From Umezawaea tangerina (GTDB lineage: Bacteria; Actinomycetota; Actinomycetes; Mycobacteriales; Pseudonocardiaceae), in the NCBI RefSeq assembly GCF_003002815.1, contig NZ_PVTF01000009.1, positions 62,001 to 126,000 on the forward strand: 64,000 nt of DNA, given 5' to 3'. Below the pieces are notes generated by a model. That model was not told the origin of the DNA. It did no database searches and saw only the letters and a list, made by a program, of their open reading frames with translations. The position numbers were made by a program, and so were the translations under genes. This document shows positions 60,228 through 64,000 of this stretch, one piece after another. Every line of letters starts with the position of its first letter. The stretch's first letter is position 1.

Positions 60228-60469
60228 CCGCTGGTCCCGCTCTCCCTGTCTCGTCTTCCCCCACCGGTCGGTCCGACGGCGCCCGGAGTTCCCACGGGCA
60301 CCCCGCGCCTTCCGGAACCGCGCGAACAGGTGGACCAGGACCGTCCGGCCGCACTGCCCCGCAGGCCGCCGTCATGCCCAACGGACAGGACACGGACGGG
60401 GTTCCACCCGAACGGGTGTCACGAGGACCCGCACCAGGTCCTGGCGCCGCACACTCGGCGCGACCGGTC

Positions 60470-61072
60470 CTAGGCGAGCCCGCTGACCTCGATCGTCCGC
60501 CACACGACCGGGTCGTCCGCGACCAGCCCGTACCGGTGCTCGTAGACCGCCTCGACGACCGCGCGCAGGTCCGCGTCGACGATCGGCGCGGTCGGGCCGC
60601 CGCCGAGGTCGACCGCCATCAGCAGCATCGGCTGGACGACCTCGCCCTGCGGCGGCACGAACTCCCGCACGGGCAGCAGTCGCGCCCCTTGCCGCAGGTA
60701 GAAGCCGATCCGCCGCTTCCGGACCGACACCTCGTCCGGGTCCACACTGCGTTCGGCGGGGTCCTCCACGTCGTAGACCATCCGCGTGTGCCCGGCCTCG
60801 CCCATGGCCCGCGTGACGTGCTGCCACAGCAGCGTGCCGACGCCCTGCCCGCGCGACCCGGCGACGAAGTAGCGCAGGAACACCCACCCGGTGTCGGCCA
60901 GCGGCCGGAGCACCGCGACGGCGATCGGCTCGCCGTCGACCAGCACCGCGGTGTGGTCGCGCAGCAGGTTGTCGAACGACGACCGCAGGTGCGGCGGGAA
61001 CCCGGCCTCGTAGATCGCCCGCGCCCGTTCCAGCACCTCCGGGGCCAGCTCCCCCGCGTCGACCAGCTTCAC
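60470..61072 (-). CDS. GNAT family N-acetyltransferase
   Basis: A 200-residue single GNAT domain. The acetyl-CoA-binding motif A is FLRYFVAGSRGQGVGTLLW (about residues 78-96), preceded by the AVLVDGEPIAVAVLRPL strands. A distinctive insert DVEDPAERSVDPDEV follows motif A. GTG 61072 overlaps the amidohydrolase stop (GTGA), so it is the last gene of the operon beginning beyond 64000. The acceptor is unknown. Confidence 0.82.
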   Translation of the reverse strand: MKLVDAGELAPEVLERARAIYEAGFPPHLRSSFDNLLRDHTAVLVDGEPIAVAVLRPLADTGWVFLRYFVAGSRGQGVGTLLWQHVTRAMGEAGHTRMVYDVEDPAERSVDPDEVSVRKRRIGFYLRQGARLLPVREFVPPQGEVVQPMLLMAVDLGGGPTAPIVDADLRAVVEAVYEHRYGLVADDPVVWRTIEVSGLA

Positions 61073-62646
61073 CGGAACTCCCCACCGATCATCGTGCGCA
61101 GCACCTCGACGTCCTTGATCCGACCGGGGTCCACCGTGGTCGGGTTGGCCGACAGCACCACCAGGTCGGCCAGCTTGCCGGGCGTGATCGTGCCCTTCAG
61201 GTGCTCCTGGTGCGACGCGTGGGCCGACCCGAGCGTGTAAGCGCGCAGCGCCTCCCGCCCGGTGACCGCCTCGTCCGGGTTGAACGACGCGCCCGACGAC
61301 GTCAGCTGGTTCACCATGTCGTGCATCCCGAGCAGCGGCGCGCCCCGCACGACCGGCCGGTCCGAGCTGCCGGGCACCACCAGCCCGGCGTCGAGCAGCG
61401 TCCGGTGCCGGTAGGCCCACTTCACCCGTTCCGGCCCGAGCGCGGTGACCATGCCGTCGCCGATCTCGTTCACGAACCGGCCCTGCGGCACCGGCACCAC
61501 CCCCAGCTCGGCGGCCCGGCGCACCTGGTCGGGACGGGCGACGCCGAAGTGCTCGATCCGGTGCCGCGGCGAAGGCCTCGGGTGGTCGCGCGCCGCGGTC
61601 TCGTAGGCGTCGAGCACGAGGTCGATGGCCGCGTCGCCGATGGCGTGCGTGGCCACCCGCCAGCCGGACCGGTGCGCGGCGATGATCGTCTCCGTCAGGT
61701 CCGCCGCCTCGCCCTGGAGGTACCCGCGCTCACCGGGCGTGTCGGCGAAGTCCTGGCACATCGCGGACGTGTGCCCGATCAGCGACCCGTCGGAGAACAC
61801 CTTGACCGGCCCGATCCGCAGCCAGTCGTCCCCGAAGCCGGTGCGGATGCCCAGGTCGAGCCCCAGCGACAACCCGTCGTCGGGGTGCGCGGACAGCTCG
61901 CGCAGCGCGTCCACGGCCACCATCAGCTCGACGCGGACGTGCAGCAGGCCGCGGTCGCGGGCGGCCTGGTACGCGGCGACCTCGACCGGTGACTTCCCGA
62001 TCCACCCTCCGCCGATCCCGGCCTCGACGCAGCTCGTGATCCCCTCGGCCAGGTACTGCCGTCCGGCGCGGTCGATCGCGTCGACCAGGGTGTCGACGGA
62101 GTAGGGCAGCACCAGCGAGTTGACCAGCTGCTGCGCCTGCTCCTGGAGCATGCCGGTCGCCGTGTCGACCACCCCGCCGACCACCTCGACCGGCCCGGAG
62201 GCGATCCCCAGCTCCTCCAGCACGGGCGTGTTGACCACGCACATGTGCCCGGAGGTGTGCTTGAGCCACACCTTGCGCCCCGGCGCCACCCGGTCCAGCT
62301 CGGCGCGGGTCGGGTGGCCGCCGATCTTGTTCTGGTCGTACCCGGCGCCCACCAGCCACTCGCCGGGCGCGACGGTGGCGGCCTTCTCCTGCACCGCCCG
62401 GTACAGCGCGTCCAGGTCCGACACCCGCAGGTCCACTTCGGACAGCGTCAGCCCGAACCAGGCCATGTGGTTGTGCGCGTCGTGGAAACCGGGGACCACG
62501 GTCGCGCCGTCGAGGTCGACGACCTCCTTGGCGGGCACGTCCTCCAGCGCCACGACCCGGTCGCCGAGGATCGCGACAGACCGGACGTCGGGCCCGTCCA
62601 GGGTCACCACGTCGGCGTTGGTCAGCAGCAGGTCGGCCTCGATCAC
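61069..62646 (-). CDS. Amidohydrolase family 3 metal-dependent hydrolase (YtcJ-like)
   Basis: A 525-residue amidohydrolase of the YtcJ/ExoP group. Metal-binding motif is VVPGFHDAHNHMAWFG (about residues 52-67). Other family features are the GYDQNKIGGHPTRAELD segment, KVFSDGSLIGHTSAM, HAIGDAAIDLVLDAY, RIEHFGVARPDQVRRAAELG and the C-terminal GTITPGKLADLVVLS. It would hydrolyse a C-N bond of an amide or lactam-like substrate. GTG 62646 overlaps the thioesterase stop, and it lies between an acyl-CoA ligase/thioesterase pair and a GNAT, so an acylated amine may be the pathway substrate. That link is inferred. Confidence 0.88.
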   Translation of the reverse strand: MIEADLLLTNADVVTLDGPDVRSVAILGDRVVALEDVPAKEVVDLDGATVVPGFHDAHNHMAWFGLTLSEVDLRVSDLDALYRAVQEKAATVAPGEWLVGAGYDQNKIGGHPTRAELDRVAPGRKVWLKHTSGHMCVVNTPVLEELGIASGPVEVVGGVVDTATGMLQEQAQQLVNSLVLPYSVDTLVDAIDRAGRQYLAEGITSCVEAGIGGGWIGKSPVEVAAYQAARDRGLLHVRVELMVAVDALRELSAHPDDGLSLGLDLGIRTGFGDDWLRIGPVKVFSDGSLIGHTSAMCQDFADTPGERGYLQGEAADLTETIIAAHRSGWRVATHAIGDAAIDLVLDAYETAARDHPRPSPRHRIEHFGVARPDQVRRAAELGVVPVPQGRFVNEIGDGMVTALGPERVKWAYRHRTLLDAGLVVPGSSDRPVVRGAPLLGMHDMVNQLTSSGASFNPDEAVTGREALRAYTLGSAHASHQEHLKGTITPGKLADLVVLSANPTTVDPGRIKDVEVLRTMIGGEFR

Positions 62647-63047
62647 GACTGGTTCTCCCGGAAGGTCTCGCGGTACCAGTCGCTCCACGGCGACGGCCTG
62701 CCCGTGACGGGATCGGTCTTCACGATCACCCGGTACCCCTTCGCATAGGTGACCTCGTCGCCGCAGCGGAACCCGTACACGGCGCTGGTCGTGCCGATCC
62801 TGTCGAACGTCAGCTCGACCCGCAGCGGGCCGGGCGCGGTCACCGCGGCCAGGAACTCCACGTGCAGCTCCCGGACCACGTAGTGCAGGTCCGGGTCGCG
62901 GTCGCCGAACCGCGCCCACCCCTTGCCCAACGACTCGAACAGCGCCGACTGGGCGCGTTCGACGTGCACCGCGAACCGCGAGTTGTGCAGCGTGCCGTTG
63001 AGGTCCAACTCGTCGAAGAACACCGGGCTGTCCCAGGAGAAGGTCAC
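62643..63047 (-). CDS. Hotdog-fold acyl-CoA thioesterase
   Basis: A 134-residue hotdog protein of the 4-hydroxybenzoyl-CoA thioesterase type: VFFDELDLNGTLHNSRFAVH carries the family signature, with Asp and the Gly/His pocket, here DELDLNGTLHN in the DxDxxGHxxN position. VRELHVEFLAAVTAPGPLRV and YAKGYRVIVKTDPVTGRP follow. Note the replacement of the usual GH/GR by GT in the motif. GTG 63045-63047 overlaps the ligase stop, and the amidohydrolase start overlaps its own stop, so all are coupled. Confidence 0.85.
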   Translation of the reverse strand: MTFSWDSPVFFDELDLNGTLHNSRFAVHVERAQSALFESLGKGWARFGDRDPDLHYVVRELHVEFLAAVTAPGPLRVELTFDRIGTTSAVYGFRCGDEVTYAKGYRVIVKTDPVTGRPSPWSDWYRETFRENQS

Positions 63048-64000
63048 GGGGCGCTCCGGTCCAGCAGCTGCTTCGCGACCCGTTCGGACGGGGTGCGCGG
63101 CAGGTCGTCGCGGAACTCCCAGTAGCGCGGCACCTTGAACGACGCCAGCCGCTCGGCGCAGTAGGCGGCCAGGTCCTCGGCGCTCACCGCCCCCACGACG
63201 AACGCCTTGACCTCCTCGCCGCGGATCTCGTCCGGCACCCCGACCACCGCGGCCAGCGTCACCGCGGGGTGGCTGAGCAGCACCTCCTCCACCTCGTAGG
63301 CGGCGATGTTCTCGCCGCTGCGCCGGATCATGTCCTTGATCCGGCCGAGGTGGTAGACGCGGCCGTGCTCGTCGATCCGGGCCAGGTCGCCGGTCGGGAA
63401 CCAGCCGTCCCGCAGCACGCTGGGCAGCCCCAGGTAGCCGTCCATCATCCCCGGACCGCGCAGCTGCAGCTCGCCGTCCACGACCCGCGCCTCGCGGTGC
63501 GCGGCGGGCCGTCCGAGGCAGCCGGTGCCGACCAGCTCGTCGTGGTCCTGGGCACCGACCCGGATGTCCGCGCCCGTCTCGGTCATGCCGAACGCCTCGT
63601 ACCAGCCGACGCCCCAGCGTTCCTCCAGGGCGGCGTGCGACGAGGGCGGGATCGCCGAGCACTGCACGGCGCGCACCTTGTGCTCGCGGTCCAGCGGGGA
63701 CTCCGGCATGCGCAGCAGCAACGTCGGCATCGCGCCGAGGCAGTAGAAGTAGGTGACCCCGTGCTCGCGCACCCTGTCCCAGAAGGACGACGGGTGGAAG
63801 CCGTCCAGCACCACGAGCTCGGCCCCGGCGAGCAGCGCGGCGACCACGTTCCACTGCGGGTCGATGTAGTGGAACGGCTGCGCCGTCAGCATCACGTCGT
63901 CGGCAGACAGGTTCGGGAACTCCTCGACCAGGCTGCCGCCCAGGGTCGTCCAGTAGGTGTGCGACAGCACGCAGCCCTTGGGGGCGCCGGTCGTGCCGGA
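63044..64000 (-). CDS. AMP-dependent acyl-CoA ligase, C-terminal part
   Basis: The C-terminal 318 codons of an ANL-superfamily ligase; the gene runs off the right edge. The P-loop-like motif SGTTGAPKG is cut at the boundary. The rest is intact: YEAFGMTETGADIRVG, GWFPTGDLARIDEHGR, LGRIKDMIRRSGENIAAYEVE and the catalytic Lys region RTPSERVAKQLL. The FGMTETG context and IKDMIRRSGENIAA hinge resemble crotonobetaine/carnitine-CoA ligase (CaiC) or medium-chain ligases. It is the upstream-most visible gene of the operon with the thioesterase, amidohydrolase and GNAT. Confidence 0.9.
   Translation of the reverse strand, partial: SGTTGAPKGCVLSHTYWTTLGGSLVEEFPNLSADDVMLTAQPFHYIDPQWNVVAALLAGAELVVLDGFHPSSFWDRVREHGVTYFYCLGAMPTLLLRMPESPLDREHKVRAVQCSAIPPSSHAALEERWGVGWYEAFGMTETGADIRVGAQDHDELVGTGCLGRPAAHREARVVDGELQLRGPGMMDGYLGLPSVLRDGWFPTGDLARIDEHGRVYHLGRIKDMIRRSGENIAAYEVEEVLLSHPAVTLAAVVGVPDEIRGEEVKAFVVGAVSAEDLAAYCAERLASFKVPRYWEFRDDLPRTPSERVAKQLLDRSAP

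Noticed and set aside
1-64000. Search for insertion sequences, integrases, prophage or CRISPR arrays
   Set aside because: No transposase, integrase or phage structural motif and no spaced direct-repeat array seen by eye.

Overview
The window is high-GC DNA with frequent GTG starts, GTGA/ATGA gene overlaps and leaderless-looking promoters. It encodes a SARP/AfsR regulator, snapalysin, secreted CBM2-GH6 cellulase and ECF/anti-sigma pairs. This fits a chromosomal segment of a filamentous actinomycete, most likely Pseudonocardiaceae (Saccharothrix, Actinosynnema or Lentzea-like). The genus cannot be fixed from sequence alone. I saw no tRNA, rRNA, CRISPR array, transposase or prophage.

Layout. 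1-6660: fragment of an unknown gene, long-chain acyl-CoA ligase, enoyl-CoA hydratase/MpaB-like pair with a divergent GntR regulator, TetR, membrane protein. 6725-14166: membrane-anchored beta-propeller protein, then, divergently, five tightly overlapping genes (two unknown proteins, a TPR protein, a CHAT protease, an APH-type kinase). This is the best candidate for an undescribed system. 14264-20982: GH6 cellulase behind two CebR-type boxes, prfC, snapalysin, DUF1254/1214 protein. 21660-27927: LLM flavin oxidoreductase, STAS protein, a membrane esterase/DUF2156 aminoacyl-lipid synthase pair, a membrane-tethered PemK/MazF-fold protein.

28001-36516: a sugar operon (binding protein, ATPase, two permeases, secreted GH2 with two AbfB domains) divergent from a LacI repressor, with a 25-bp palindromic operator between them; galactofuranose or arabinofuranose is the likely substrate. 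36618-40792: ECF sigma, zinc-binding anti-sigma, ABC ATPase and two membrane proteins, all overlapping. 40765-48615: HNH endonuclease resembling phosphorothioate-DNA-dependent type IV enzymes, VWA exported protein, hydrolase, methyltransferase, universal stress protein, ArsB/SLC13 permease, SDR with divergent HxlR regulator.

48629-58875: orphan SARP-NB-ARC-TPR regulator, a signalling cluster (STAS, MerR-like, stand-alone receiver, GGDEF-EAL protein) and a PepSY/histidine kinase/response regulator set. 58967-64000: small exported protein, DsbA-like thioredoxin, then a four-gene operon (acyl-CoA ligase running off the end, hotdog thioesterase, YtcJ-like amidohydrolase, GNAT) joined by GTGA overlaps.
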